Below, one piece after another: positions 21,181-31,258 of a DNA stretch of 64,000 bases (positions are counted from its first letter, which is position 1; every line of letters starts with the position of its first letter). A program made the translations under genes and the position numbers. The stretch is from Paulinella micropora (Eukaryota; Cercozoa; Imbricatea; Euglyphida): positions 617,171 through 681,170 of the forward strand of contig BJOX01000160.1 of assembly GCA_009731375.1 (NCBI GenBank). The letters are read 5' to 3'. The notes beneath the pieces are model-generated. The model had not been told where the DNA came from and did no database searches. It saw only the letters and a program-made list of their open reading frames with translations.

Positions 21181-21914
21181 CTACAGTGTCCACTTTGAAG
21201 GAGTCTTTTCCCACTTACCGACTGCCCCCTTATACCACAGGAGGTCATCATGCCAGGTCATCGTTTTCTTATGGGCTCTTATCTCTCTTGTCTCAGGGTG
21301 TGCTATCGGGTCAATAGCGTGAGCAATGAAGGGGCCCCATTCCTTAGAGCTCTTCGCCAACTGACCAAACACCTCGGGGCTCGCCACCGTCATATCCATA
21401 TTATCCAACTGGAGAGCACTGGTGACTAGGCTTATAGGCCCCCCTGTTCGGTGTGTTTGTTCGGCAGCCGCGATAATCGCCGACCGTGAAGGGTGAACGT
21501 GCTGGGGTACCCAGAACGACTGGTCCTATCCGCGAAAAATGCGTTAAAGGAGTGTTCATGTTCATGGGTCTGACCCGGTTTTATATCCCCCTCGCTGAGG
21601 ATGTCCGACTGGGTGTCGATCTGCTCCAGCAGGTTTTGCCAGTCATCAGCTTCGTGTTGCGCGCAGCACACGCGACGTATGCATTGCAGCTGGTCCAACA
21701 GTTCAGCTTGAGAATCGGGTCTATATCCCGGTGTCCAGCTTTGCGCGTTGGTGGCCATGTATGCCATCCCCGCCGGCAACGTGTCTTTGAAATCCGCTGT
21801 ATGCTCCGTGGCCGTCCAGTCATCATCGGCTGTCCATCCGACTAGGCAGGCCGTGGGAGTTTCTAAGGCAAAGCGATCTAATCCGTCGCCCACGGAGCCT
21901 TTCACCCGAGGCAT
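21181..21914 (-). pseudogene. gypsy pol connector between RNase H and integrase
   Basis: Two minus frames (21914-21432 and 21408-21181). The first opens MPRVKGSVGDGLDRFAL and the second contains KTMTWHDDLLWYKGAVGKW, the type of linker ahead of the integrase zinc finger in gypsy pol. Separated by stops or frameshifts. Confidence 0.5.
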
Positions 21915-21959
21915 CCGTGATAGGCTATCTGGGACCGTATTGTCTTTACCTTTAATGTA

Positions 21960-22553
21960 CTAGATGGTGAAATCATACAAGGCCAGCTCCGACTGCCATC
22001 GGGCCAGTCGTCCCGTATGTTCTCGGTCCATGAGCCATCTAAGGTTGGCATGATCTGTTTGAACCAATATGTTCGGAGCACCCCATAAGTACTCCCTCAG
22101 CCGACTGAACGCCCAAACTATCGCCAACGCTTCGCGTTGTATGGTGCAATAGTTGACTTGTTTAGGCGTCAACTTCTTGCTGACGAACATGATCGGTCTC
22201 AACTGTTTGTGGTCAGAATCGTATTGTTGTAAGACAGCCCCGACCGCGTATTTCGACGCGTCGGTTGCTACAAAGCGCTTCTCAAAGTCGGGGAGAACCA
22301 AGACCGATCCGCCCTCTGTGAGGGGGTCTCGTGTCAACGCCTCCTTCAGCTTTGTGTATACCTGTGCCGCCTTTGGGGGCGATTCGCCATCCGGGTCGCC
22401 GTGAATGCAGAAGTCCCGTAATGGTTTGACAAAGTCCTGGAAGTTCGGAATAAATTCCGAGTACACCTGTGCCATACAGAGGAAGGAGTGCAGCGCTGTG
22501 CGTGTGTTTGGGCGTGGAAGGGAACGGATAGCGTCCCGCTTCTCTGGCTTCAA
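21960..22553 (-). pseudogene. gypsy RNase H region
   Basis: Continues from RT: RTALHSFLCMAQVYSEFIPN (connection), then VATDASKYAVGAVLQQY with the first catalytic Asp, QREALAIVWAFSRLREYLWG with the Glu, and VQTDHANLRWL with the second Asp. Domain order and motifs are typical of Ty3/gypsy. It is cut from RT by a frameshift and ends at TAG 21960. Confidence 0.85.
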
Positions 22554-22872
22554 CTATTACCCCATCCTTGACTCTGTACCCTAGATAATCGATGTGGTCC
22601 TTAGCGAACGAACACTTCTCTAGGTTCAACCTGAGGCCGAAGGCTTCTAGGCGTCTCAAGATGTCCGACACGTGAGCCAGGTGCTCCGCTTCTGTCTTTG
22701 AATAAATAACGATATCATCGATGTAACAAAAGCTATACTGGTTAGTATGTCCGTAAGTTTCGGTGAACTTCGGATCACCGTACTTCGGGTCGGACAAAGC
22801 CTGATTCATGCAATCCTGAAAGATAGCCGGGGCAGTTTTCAATCCCATCGGAAGGACTGTCCACTGGTACAC
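22540..22872 (-). pseudogene. gypsy reverse transcriptase, truncated
   Basis: Starts abruptly in the palm: YQWTVLPMGLKTAPAIFQ is the conserved block preceding the active site, followed by the catalytic YIDDIVIYSK (a YxDD box) and FGLRLNLEKCSFAKDHIDYL. The fingers domain is missing because an LTR-like sequence starts at 22881. The frame shifts near 22553 to the RNase H part. Confidence 0.85.
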
Positions 22873-22880
22873 GATCCCGG

Positions 22881-23344
22881 TGTACTACCAGATAACATGA
22901 TTATTATTCAGTAAAGCGGTTTACCACGATCGAATAATCCGTAAGGAACTTATCGAGTTCAATAAAACTTCTTTAATGACAATGCAAAGACTGTCAGAAC
23001 TAAGAATAACTGACCGACGGTAGAGGTGATGTTCTAGTTATTCTAGAATGAGGATTAGGTTTAGTAATGACTGGTAAACGTAATCAGTGAAATAGAAAAA
23101 CCGGAAATGAATAGTTGTTATATTCTCACCCTTTACCGTTCTACACAACGATCTAGAAAGGTCTAGAAATATAGTGCCGCAGTAATGCCACTTATTCTGG
23201 CAATATGTAGGTAAGATTGGCATTTCACACTAGTCAGTAAATATCCGGTGTGCGGTGTCAGGTATTCTAATCCTAACGGTAACTAGTGATATTAGAGTTC
23301 CATCAGGGAATATTAATAATGTAATGATGTAGTATCATACTACA
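22881..23344 (-). repeat. LTR-like block, minus orientation
   Basis: An AT-rich block that starts TGTACTACC and ends ATACTACA (TG...CA with an inverted terminal match TGTA.TA). On its right side CCCCCCCTGAAC is the complement of a polypurine tract, so it would be a 3' LTR of a minus-strand element whose body lay to the right. That body is now DIRS-like sequence. No partner LTR in the window. Confidence 0.5.
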
Positions 23345-23393
23345 ATACCCCCCCTGAACTCAACATCACCTCGATAAATTGAGTGTCATAGAT

Positions 23394-23815
23394 CAGGTCC
23401 CTTCCATGGCCTCAAGAAGGCAGCCCCATGGTCCAATGCCGAGCTCAAGCTGTGTGTGTCGGCCAAGGACAGCAAAGCAGCCTCCCCACAGAGAGAGTTG
23501 TACAATGCACTCCGCTCGGCTTGGGAAATTTTCAGGGTCACGGGAGTAAGAAGAATCCACATGGTGTCGGACTGCAAACCGGCATGTCTCGTGATCAAAG
23601 CAGCGTATTCTCCTAATCGTAGGATGCAAAGAATTTTGGATGAGTGGCTGCGAAAATTTACGAGGGAAGAAATGATGGTGACTGCTTCGCAAGTACCGAG
23701 AGAGAGAACTCAAAGTGGTTGATCTGTTGGCTCGTGGGCAGGCGGGAGCAGCAAACGCCGAACGGGAAAAGTCAGCCCCCTCCGCACCTACTTTGAAGGA
23801 TCCCCCGCTGCTGTA
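23394..23815 (+). pseudogene. DIRS-type RNase H remnant
   Basis: Reads KKAAPWSNAELKLCVSAKDS, then RELYNALRSAWEIFRVTGVR and HMVSDCKPACLVIKAAYSPN. The E of REL, the SD pair and the later NAELK/E-rich helix fit an RNase H with a host-gene-like ELxALxxA helix, as in DIRS-type elements. A frameshift near 23715 leads to LLARGQAGAANAER, the usual end (DxLSR-like), followed by a stop at about 23815. Confidence 0.5.
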
Positions 23816-24692
23816 ACGACCCCATATCTCGTGGACGATGCGATTGGTTACATGGAGAGGGCGACCGCAGCACGAACCAACGCTTCGTACGGGAGTGCTA
23901 TCAATGGCCTCCGAAATCTTGCAATTAATTATTCGACTGACGAATGGCAGATCCCATATTGGAAGCCAGACGCAGTGGTGATCATCATGTTCCTGACTTA
24001 CATCGATCCGTTCGTTGCGGTCAGCACTGTCAAAGTTTACCTTTACGGTATCCGCGACTATATGTTAAAGTTGGGCCTCGAGGACCCCACCCGCAATCAT
24101 TTTATCGAGCTACTGTGGCGTGGAGTAAAACGTTCCAAGCGGGTCGAATTAGACGATCGGTTGACTCTGACAGTCGGTATGCTTTCTACAATTAGCAAAT
24201 GGGTCCTGGATTGGGTGAATAAGAAGAAAGGGTCTAAGGCAAGAGTCACAAGGGGTAATTTTACAATTGGACGGTTCGAAGACCGATCGTTTCCGACGTG
24301 GATGCGAAGTAGTGTTGAGCGAGCAGAAGAATCAGTTGATCTGCCCGGTGCAATGGAAACTACGCTACGAAAGCAGCTGTGAGAGCGTCGGATTGAATGA
24401 GGCCAGTTTCAACGCATACTTCCGCTTAGCCGACGGGTCAGCTCTTTCTCGCGACGTCTTCGTCAAAACCATGAGAGAACTGTTCGAGCACGCCGGAGTC
24501 GCTACCGGGAAGAAGTTTAATGGCATCTCTCTACGTCGAGGAGGTGCAGCGGCTTTGGCAGCGGTTGGCGTCCCGGAATGGGCAATCAAACGGGCCGGAC
24601 GCTGGTCGTCAGATTGCTACCAGTTGTATGTCGGAGCGGATCGCGAGGAGCTCATGGATGAGGAGAGACGAATGAGCGAACACGCTGATTAA
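23813..24692 (+). pseudogene. tyrosine recombinase (DIRS/Ngaro type)
   Basis: The first part (23831-24265) has the N-terminal SAM-like helical region: NASYGSAINGLRNLAINYS and VSTVKVYLYGIRDYMLKLG. A frameshift near 24265 moves to DGSKTDRFRRG, the SKTDxxRxG box of DIRS-family recombinases. The C-terminal catalytic part is FNGISLRRGGAAALAAVGVP then IKRAGRWSSDCYQLYVGA, with the LRR Arg, the GRW block and the Tyr nucleophile (Y of CYQLY or QLYV). The first catalytic Arg lies in the damaged middle. It would catalyse integration of circular cDNA. Confidence 0.75.
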
Positions 24693-24893
24693 AGTGGAGC
24701 GAAAGCCCGCCTATGTTTGGTGGGAAAAAGGGTCAGAGTTCACTCAAGTCAGCCCGCGCCTAAGTATATGTAAACATAAAGTTTTTGGCGCCAAAGCTGA
24801 CACAATTACTTCCAACAATAATTTTGAGTGACTCTGGTTATCACTGCGGTGGAGTCCGCACTTTCGTTCCACTTTCTGCTACAACTCGTACGA

Positions 24894-24900
24894 GTTAAGC
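24894..24900. repeat. target-site duplication, left, copia element 1
   Basis: GTTAAGC just before the 5' LTR matches GTTAAGC at 31252-31258 after the 3' LTR. The match extends one more base (A) to the left. Confidence 0.65.
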
Positions 24901-25191
24901 TTTATACCAACTTCTTTGTTAGAATAGAATTGGTAATGTAATTCAATATGCCGTATCATTTTCACAATTGAGGACCTAGAATTTAATTGTTAGGACTGAT
25001 ATTGATCAATGGACTTGAGTTATTATGATTAGACTGATTAGGTCAATTGTAAGAATCAGGTCAGGACACGCGCTCTTAGTTCGCGCCTCCTTTGTACCTC
25101 AATCTGTGCTTAGTAAAATATTTCAGATTTGCCAAACTAAGCAAATCACAAAGTGCTCCGGTCTTCTACACCGTTCCGGTAAAGTATTAAT
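24901..25191 (+). repeat. 5' LTR of copia element 1
   Basis: Starts TTTATACCAACTTC and ends AAAGTATTAAT. Differs from the 3' LTR at five positions. It does not have TG...CA ends; the inverted ends would be TTTATA...TATAAA if the five extra bases after the 3' copy (31247-31251) belong to it. Confidence 0.9.
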
Positions 25192-25202
25192 GGTTATGAC
25201 CT
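25192..25202 (+). promoter_or_regulatory. primer-binding site, half-tRNA iMet type
   Basis: GGTTATGACC directly follows the LTR. It pairs with the anticodon loop and 3' stem of initiator tRNA-Met (CAU anticodon) except for one missing G. This is the half-tRNA priming mode known for Drosophila copia and Ty5. The ATG inside it opens the gag frame. Confidence 0.7.
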
Positions 25203-25375
25203 CTTCTGCGCTAAAGGACGCTGCGACCGCTATCCTACAGGGAAAGGCACCTACGTTCAAGGATGGTGCGAGTGGATGGAGCTGGGACGACTGGTATGCG
25301 CAGGTTCGGGCAGATCTCGCTTCCGTGGAATGCTGGGAATATGTGCAGCCTTTGGCTGAGGTGATCGATGGATAA
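25196..25375 (+). pseudogene. gag N-terminal part, copia element 1
   Basis: The ATG at 25196-25198 within the primer-binding site opens MTSSALKDAATAILQGKAP and WSWDDWYAQVRADLAS, then meets TAA at 25373. A +1 frame just after reads EVEAELRAEAKEVKEAAARR, a natural coiled-coil continuation, so a one-base indel near 25373 is likely. The coding region then resumes in the gag frame at 25448. Confidence 0.6.
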
Positions 25376-25447
25376 CCGAGGTGGAGGCGGAACTTCGCGC
25401 GGAAGCTAAAGAAGTCAAGGAAGCAGCGGCGAGGCGGCAACGGGGAG

Positions 25448-26899
25448 ATGTCGACGTCAAGCAACAAGAGCAAAGCAAGAGCTGATTCCGGTACAGAGGC
25501 GAAGGGTGATGGCCAGAAGGGCCCAAATCTTCATGTGAATGTACAAAGGATTGGACTACGGGTCGGCGTCGGAGCGGATCGTGAGGCACCTGGCGCGGGA
25601 GGATCGGCCGAGACCGGAAGAGTTATTGAGATTGCTCCGGCAAAGGTACTAGGGCAAAGACGCTCACCAGAAGCAACAAAAAGGAATAACCTAGTATGCG
25701 GGTGGAGATTCAACTGCAAGGAAGACCTACGGGCGCAACTCAGCGACTTCGAATCGCATTGCCAGTTCTTGGAGGCTCACGCGGAACCGATAAGTGCTAC
25801 AATGAGAATGCAGTTTATTAAGACTGCACTTGGAAAGTGCGAACAAAGGAGCATATGGAAATCATTCCTGGACGCTCAAGTGGCTACACCTTCGGCTACA
25901 TGGGACGACTTCAAGCAGCTCTTCGAGAGGAGAGTGATAGCAAATGAAGCAATGCCAAGGGAAGAGAAAGCGTTGGGGACAGCAATGGTTGCTACGCAGC
26001 AGCAGAAGACAAGGGATGTACCAGCAAAGGAAGGGAGAAAGCTAGAATGCTACAACTGCGGCAACCCGCACAAGTACTTTACTTGTACCATAAAGTGCCG
26101 GATCCCGGGACGTGACCACCAGGGAAGAAGATGTCCTACATTGAAGGACAGGTACCGGAAGAAGATGCCGCCAGGCGGAAACCAGAAGGCGAACGCAAAT
26201 CAAAGGCAGAGTGGTAACGGAAGCGCGAGCCAAGACAACGCTAGGCCGGGGGACAAGGGTGCCGGGAAGAAAGCCAACAACGGTGCGCCGGTCGTGTCGT
26301 GTTTGGCAGTGTCTACCAACGACATGGAGATCCCACGAACGATGGATGCCTCCCTTGCACCGGCTGCGGACGGGGGAGGTCTCATCGAAGTTGGGGCGAA
26401 AGACACTGGAAGGAAGAAGGCATTTGCATTCATGGCTGCGACAAGCCCGATGATCTACATTGGAGAGGAAGAAGTGGATGCACCGAGAGACGGCAGCAAT
26501 GGAAAAATAAATATAGCAGACTACTGGACGTGCTTTAATAACGCCTGTTTGAGTGAACTACGATACTGGAGATGGTTTTATAACTTCAAAGTCGTGCCGC
26601 ACAACTGGGAGGATTATTTCAAAGGGCTGGAAAAAGGAGCAGGCGTTGATACTGCAGAAGGGCTACTCAAGAGAGTACCGAGGGAGTGCGAGTTCTGCGC
26701 CAAAGAAGCAGCAAAGAAATGTGGCCACTGCAAAATGGTCTACTATTGTAGAAGGTGGTGCCAAGGGCAGGACTGGAGAACTCATAAAGTATTCTGCAAG
26801 TATACTCAGACGGAGGGAGTCAAGTCCTCGTGGCAAGCTGTGCTGGACAACGAAGCTATGGCCCAGCAAGGGGACTTGGTGGGCATGCGTCAACTATAA
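25448..26899 (+). CDS. copia element 1 gag with zinc knuckle and MYND finger
   Basis: A 483-residue frame. A capsid-like helical region (DFESHCQFLEAHAEPISA, IWKSFLDAQVATPSATWDDF) occupies about 100-180. A nucleocapsid knuckle follows at residue 201, CYNCGNPHKYFTC (CX2CX3HX4C, one residue shorter than the classical spacing), then a basic Gln/Gly/Lys-rich linker. Residues 414-451 form a MYND-type finger: CEFC, CGHC, YYCRRWCQ, DWRTHKVFC, with all Cys and His positions of that family. MYND fingers bind proline-rich partners and are not a usual gag part. The start at 25448 is only the first ATG of the open frame; the true N-terminus is probably in the PBS. Confidence 0.8.
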   Translation: MSTSSNKSKARADSGTEAKGDGQKGPNLHVNVQRIGLRVGVGADREAPGAGGSAETGRVIEIAPAKVLGQRRSPEATKRNNLVCGWRFNCKEDLRAQLSDFESHCQFLEAHAEPISATMRMQFIKTALGKCEQRSIWKSFLDAQVATPSATWDDFKQLFERRVIANEAMPREEKALGTAMVATQQQKTRDVPAKEGRKLECYNCGNPHKYFTCTIKCRIPGRDHQGRRCPTLKDRYRKKMPPGGNQKANANQRQSGNGSASQDNARPGDKGAGKKANNGAPVVSCLAVSTNDMEIPRTMDASLAPAADGGGLIEVGAKDTGRKKAFAFMAATSPMIYIGEEEVDAPRDGSNGKINIADYWTCFNNACLSELRYWRWFYNFKVVPHNWEDYFKGLEKGAGVDTAEGLLKRVPRECEFCAKEAAKKCGHCKMVYYCRRWCQGQDWRTHKVFCKYTQTEGVKSSWQAVLDNEAMAQQGDLVGMRQL

Positions 26900-28647
26900 C
26901 TGTAATGCGGGCGGACTTGGCGTTTCAACGGATGCTACGCTTCTTTCATGAACGGCCGGACACGGGCAAGACGGGGATGATGCCGAGATACAACAGAACC
27001 CTGATGATGAGTCCTACGACAGACGCGGCTGAATGGATCGATATCAGCTGGGAAGCTCTCATGCAAGCAATGGAGAGTGCTGGGAATGATAACGAGAGGA
27101 TGTTGCTTCGAGAGAGAGCGCGACAATTCCCGCCGCCATACGCTATTGTGGAAGAAAAGAAGACTGCAAGTGTGACTTCGACGGGACCCGGTGAAGAAGA
27201 AGAAGCACAGACGGGTCTGCAATTGGTTATACGACGGGGTCAGGTGCCGAGTGGAGTGGCTGCAACAGGAGAAAGGAAGGTGGGGACGTGGGATGAGATG
27301 CGTACAACTATTACGGTTGGAGTGGATGGGGGAGAACGTCTACCTACGGATGCTGTCGATCAAGGCGAGATAGAAGAGGAAAGAAAACCGCCTAACACCC
27401 CTATGGAATATGACCCTGCGAGCATGATGGCGGTTAGAGGTGAAGAACAAGAAGAAAAGGCGATCTACCTCGATAGTGGCTCATCAAAACACCTGGTTCC
27501 GAACGCGTCAATGTTGCAAGACAAAGCTGACTAGAGGCTGGACCTAAGAGGAATGGATGTGCCTACAAAAGCGACAGTCATGGGGAAGATGGAGTTTGTC
27601 GGAATGTCGGGGGAAGGACAGCCTCAACAAGTAAAGATGGAGGAGGCCTATTGCATCGAAACGTTGGATAGGGTGCTCTTCTCGGCGGGGCAGCTACAAA
27701 AACAAGGATACGGCATTGTGATGCAAGGCGGCGGTTTCTTCGTTACGAAAAAAGAAATTGACGTGCGACCCAGTGACAAGATATTGGTAGGCGATTTTGA
27801 TCCGGATGCCTGTCAGTATAAGTTTAGAACTGTGCAGACACCGGAGGCAAAAGATGAAAGCAAATCGCATTCACTACGCTACCAATCTGCTTTCTGGACG
27901 ACTACAATGGACCCTGCTGCGGCTGTGGATGCTGGGAAGCTACTGACGTGTTCACTTTGGGACTACTGTGGCGAGACATTCATGAAAATGAACAACATCA
28001 CGTTGAAGGGAAAAGGATCTGTCGAGAATCATGCCTGCACTTCATGTATGACAACAAAGATGCGAAAGCATTCCAACTTCGTGGGGGCGTCCTTGACAGT
28101 CTGCGAGAAAGCTGGGGAAGACTGGAGTGGTTATGGAACGGGAAGGATCTTGTTCCCCATGTACGGGGATACTCCCTATTGCAACGTGTTTGTGGATAAT
28201 GTTACGGGACTGCTACGCAGCTATTGGTGCAAAACACGAGATCAGAATGCAACCCTGGAGCAAGTGAAGCAATTGCAGGCGTGGTCTGAGACGCAGACTG
28301 GCAATAAGATGAAAAAGTTTCGAACAGATAAAGAATGGATTGCAACGGGCATCAAGGAACATCTGAAAAAGATGGGAGTCGAACGCCATCTGCCTGTGCG
28401 AGATGATCCAAACAAGGATGCATATGCTGAGGCGGGAATAAAGGTGGTTTTCAGCTTGGCAACTACACTTCTGGTTGCACGATCAGTGCGGGTTTACTTC
28501 CTACCGCTGGCAGTTAACTATGCTACGTTCCTACTAAACATACAAGGAAGGGCAGGGACAAAGCTATCAAGGCACGAGGCATTCTATGGAAGACCCCCCC
28601 TCACTACTCCATGCTACATCCCTTTGGCTGCAGCTGGCTGTGTGTGA
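26830..28647 (+). pseudogene. copia element 1 protease and integrase
   Basis: Overlaps gag by 70 bases in the -1 frame, a layout compatible with programmed frameshifting. It carries AIYLDSGSSKHLV (Asp protease, DSG) near 27470, TAG at 27532 in frame, then the gag-pre-integrase part with CIETLDRVLFSAGQLQKQGY. The finger is degenerate (SVENHACTSCMTTKMRKHS). The integrase core has NVFVDNVTGLLRSYW (Asp), FRTDKEWIATGIKEHLKK (Asp) and DAYAEAGIKVVFSL (Glu). The frame is lost in a TGTGTGTG run at about 28643. Confidence 0.8.
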
Positions 28648-29135
28648 TCTACAAAGAAGGGAAAAAGGGGCAGGAAAGGGGGGAGCCAGGAGTATTTATG
28701 GGCATCAACGTGGAGCAGTCTGCGTATGTGGTCTGGAGTTTTTACGACGGGAAGATCAAGGTTACGGCAGACATCATGGTGAGGGATTACACAACGCACG
28801 GGTGGCCAACGCTGTACCCAGGAAGCAGAATGGCAGCGTCATCCCAACATCTGTTTCACAGCTCCAACATAGCACGGGAAAAAAGTGGCAAAAGTGACGA
28901 AAATCCCGGAATATTTTTTACCGACGACGAGTGGCTTGTGATCCAACGTCTGGCAGACGAAGTCGGCGAGCCGGAACGGGAAGTGAAATATACGGAAGCC
29001 AGTGCGTTGCCGACAGAAGCGACGGACCAGGGTGTCGATGGTGGAGATGCTGGAGTTGTCAGGTTGGTTAAAGGGGAGGATGAGCTGCCCAACGAAAGTC
29101 ATGTCTGTTGCTCAGGGGGTTGCAGGCAGAGCTGA
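28611..29135 (+). pseudogene. copia element 1 integrase C-terminus
   Basis: Continues the integrase after the dinucleotide frameshift: VIYKEGKKGQERGEPGVFMG and VVWSFYDGKIKVTADIMVRD are the typical copia C-terminal blocks (GVFLGY/Y..K.. V..RDV). An acidic linker follows (EVGEPEREVKYTEASALPTE). Frame lost near 29110. Confidence 0.7.
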
Positions 29136-29950
29136 AAACAAGAGGAGCTCTGCTAACCCTGTTGCCCCCAGAGTGGAAAACAAGAGAAATAGGAATGGAG
29201 TGCCGGTTTCATGGGACGGGGCAAATAACCGCTACCAACATAGTCTCTGAGCCTCGTAACAGAGAGAAAACGAAGCCGGATAACTTCAGATCAGGGGCAT
29301 TTCTGGTGACCGTACCAGTTCCGTATCGCCAAGCGACTGCGTCTGGCAAATTCAATGAGTCTAGATTTGCGGACATAGACAAACACCTGAAGCTTGGTGC
29401 AATAGTGGAACGACACATCTCTGAAAAGCCTCCGGGGGAGCCTCTTGTGCCGACCAGATTTGTCGACTTTGAGAAGAGAGAAACAGCTGATGGGCCAATG
29501 GTGGAAGCAAAGTCGAGAATAGCAGGCATAGGGTTCTTGCAACCGTCATGGCAGTATGACAAGGTTGATCTGCCAACTTGCAGAGTAGAGATGGTTTGGC
29601 TGACGTGTGCTCTGGCAGTCTTGCAGGACATGGACATTTTCAGTGTTGATGAGGAGAGTGCTTTTCCGAACGTCAAGCTTCGTATACCGGTATGGTTGCG
29701 TCCTCCAGCAGGGTATGTGCCTCCTAATACGGTATGGGAGGCAGTAGGGGGCGTAAATGGTCTCAAGCCATCTGGTCATGTTTATTGGAACGACAGGGTA
29801 GTCCCGACGCAGAAGAAGCTGTGCTTCCAACATAGCATAGTGGATCCGGTGGTGCTTGCGAGGGTTGATGAAGAGACTGACAAGACAGAGGTGCTCACGT
29901 ATCACGTGGATGACAGTATTCATGCTGCGTCTTCAAAGGGCAGCAGGTAA
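29108..29950 (+). pseudogene. copia element 1 reverse transcriptase
   Basis: Has the copia RT blocks in order: TRFVDFEKRETADGPMVEAK-type opening, QDMDIFSVDEESAFPNVKLR (first Asp area, normally DVxxAFLxG), VWLRPPAGYVPPNTVWEAVG (MxQPxGF block), LKPSGHVYWNDRV, and the active site LTYHVDDSIHAASS (xVDD). An in-frame TAA at 29948-29950 separates it from the RNase H part. Confidence 0.85.
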
Positions 29951-29956
29951 AAGTAT

Positions 29957-30871
29957 GTGAAAGAGCTTAACGGTGAGTGGGGGAATGTCAAAGACCTCGG
30001 GCTTGTGAAAGAGTTTCTATCAATTGAGTTCGAGTGTGGAGTGTACTCAATCACTCTGTTCCAAAGGCAGTATATCGACACGTTGCTGCAGCGGTTCAAG
30101 AGGAACGATGGACGCCAGTGGATGCCAGCTAAGACGCCCTGGCTGCCGGAAGGGTCGAAGATGGTGCCGGCTTTGGTCGACTATGACCCGCAAGAGATTG
30201 TGGGGAGTTTTATTTATCTCAAGGCAAGCGTACCAGAAGCGATTGCGGAGATTGCGTCGATTGCTGAGCATCAAGCTAGCAGAGAAAAGTTCGACTACTG
30301 TGGAGCGGAACAGCTGCTGCGTTACTTTGTGTACGTGAGGAACAGAGGCGTCAGGTTTGCATCTAGCGGTAATAGAAGGCTGGAGGCGGACTCTGACTCG
30401 TCACTCGGGAATGGTGAAAAGATGTACTCAAAGACGGGTGGGGTAGTGTTTTTGGCTGGAGGCCCGGTGTCGGTCAGGTCGACAACCCAGAAGCATTTAG
30501 CAACAGGAACGCAAGAGAGCGAAACATATGCGGCGTCTGAAGTCTTGCATGACTTGGAAGCAGTGAGGAATGTGTTGCGGTCTTTGCCATGGTCTGAAGG
30601 TAACCCCCTCAAGAAGGAGCTCGATGAGGTGCCGATACTCAGGGTGGACAACCAAGCGACTGTCAGCACGGCAGCCAACTCGGTGTTTGCAAAGCGGCTC
30701 AGGCACATTGCGCTTAGGCATTATCATCTCACTGAGGCAATACGGAAGGGGGAGGTGATGGTCAAGTGGGTGCCATCCGAAGAGAACAGGGCTGACATAC
30801 TGTCAAAGAAGATCACTAGCCCTTCAGTATTCAAGCGTGGAGCTGATCGCTTAACAGGACACTCTGTTTGA
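29957..30871 (+). pseudogene. copia element 1 RNase H
   Basis: In frame with RT after one stop codon. Blocks: LGLVKEFLSIEFECGVYSIT (copia LG..xFLGxxI), QRQYIDTLLQRFKRNDGRQW, EADSDSSLGNGEKMYSKTGG (catalytic Asp), TGTQESETYAASEVLHDLEA (Glu), LRVDNQATVSTAANSVFAKR (Asp), RLRHIALRHYHLTEAI, then VPSEENRADILSKKI, the usual C-terminal copia sentence. Confidence 0.9.
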
Positions 30872-30946
30872 CTCTTGCTACATGAGTATGAGACAAAGAA
30901 GATAGTAGTATTACAAGTAGATTGTATTTTGACGTCCTAATGAATT

Positions 30947-30953
30947 AGGGGGA
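30947..30953 (+). promoter_or_regulatory. polypurine tract, copia element 1
   Basis: AGGGGGA followed by GC directly before the 3' LTR. Same AGGGGGAGC string as in element 2 and in the remnant at 56498-56505. Confidence 0.8.
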
Positions 30954-30955
30954 GC

Positions 30956-31251
30956 TTTATACCAACTTCTTTGTTAGAATAGAATTGGTAATGTAATTCA
31001 ATATGCCGTATCATTTTCACAATTGAGGACCTAGAATTTAATTGTTAGGACTGATATTGATCAATGGACTTGAGTTATTATGATTAGACTGATTAGGTCA
31101 ATTGTAAGAATCAGGTCAGGACATGCGCTCTTAGTTCGCGCCTCTTTTGTACCTCAATCTGTGTTTAGTAAAATATTTCAGATTTGCCAAACTAAGCAAG
31201 TCACAAAGTGCTCGGGTCTTCTACACCGTTCCGGTAAAGTATTAATATAAA
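30956..31251 (+). repeat. 3' LTR of copia element 1
   Basis: Matches 24901-25191 with five substitutions. Five extra bases ATAAA lie between the shared end (31246) and the duplicated target GTTAAGC at 31252-31258. Confidence 0.9.
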
Positions 31252-31258
31252 GTTAAGC

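Larger units (their letters stand above)
19285..22880 (-). mobile_element. 5'-truncated Ty3/gypsy retrotransposon
   Basis: Minus-strand pol fragments in the order reverse transcriptase, RNase H, connector, HHCC finger, integrase, C-terminal domain, which is the Ty3/gypsy order. Gag, protease and the first part of RT are missing. The element ends abruptly at 22880 against an LTR-like block, and no flanking LTR pair of its own was found. Confidence 0.85.
23394..24692 (+). mobile_element. DIRS-like tyrosine-recombinase retroelement fragment
   Basis: A plus-strand RNase H segment is followed directly by a tyrosine recombinase, the RT/RH-then-YR order of DIRS/Ngaro elements. The RT is missing on the left. 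Inverted or split terminal repeats were not identified. A copia element is inserted 200 bp downstream. Confidence 0.65.
24901..31251 (+). mobile_element. Ty1/copia retrotransposon, element 1, complete
   Basis: Paired LTRs (24901-25191 and 30956-31246), primer-binding site, gag, protease, integrase, RT and RNase H in copia order, polypurine tract and a target duplication. Five substitutions separate the LTRs over 291 bp. Coding breaks: a stop or frameshift near 25373, a -1 overlap at 26830-26899 between gag and pol frames, TAG at 27532, a frameshift in TGTGTGTG near 28643, another near 29110, and TAA at 29948. It sits in the 3' flank of the DIRS-like fragment. Confidence 0.92.
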
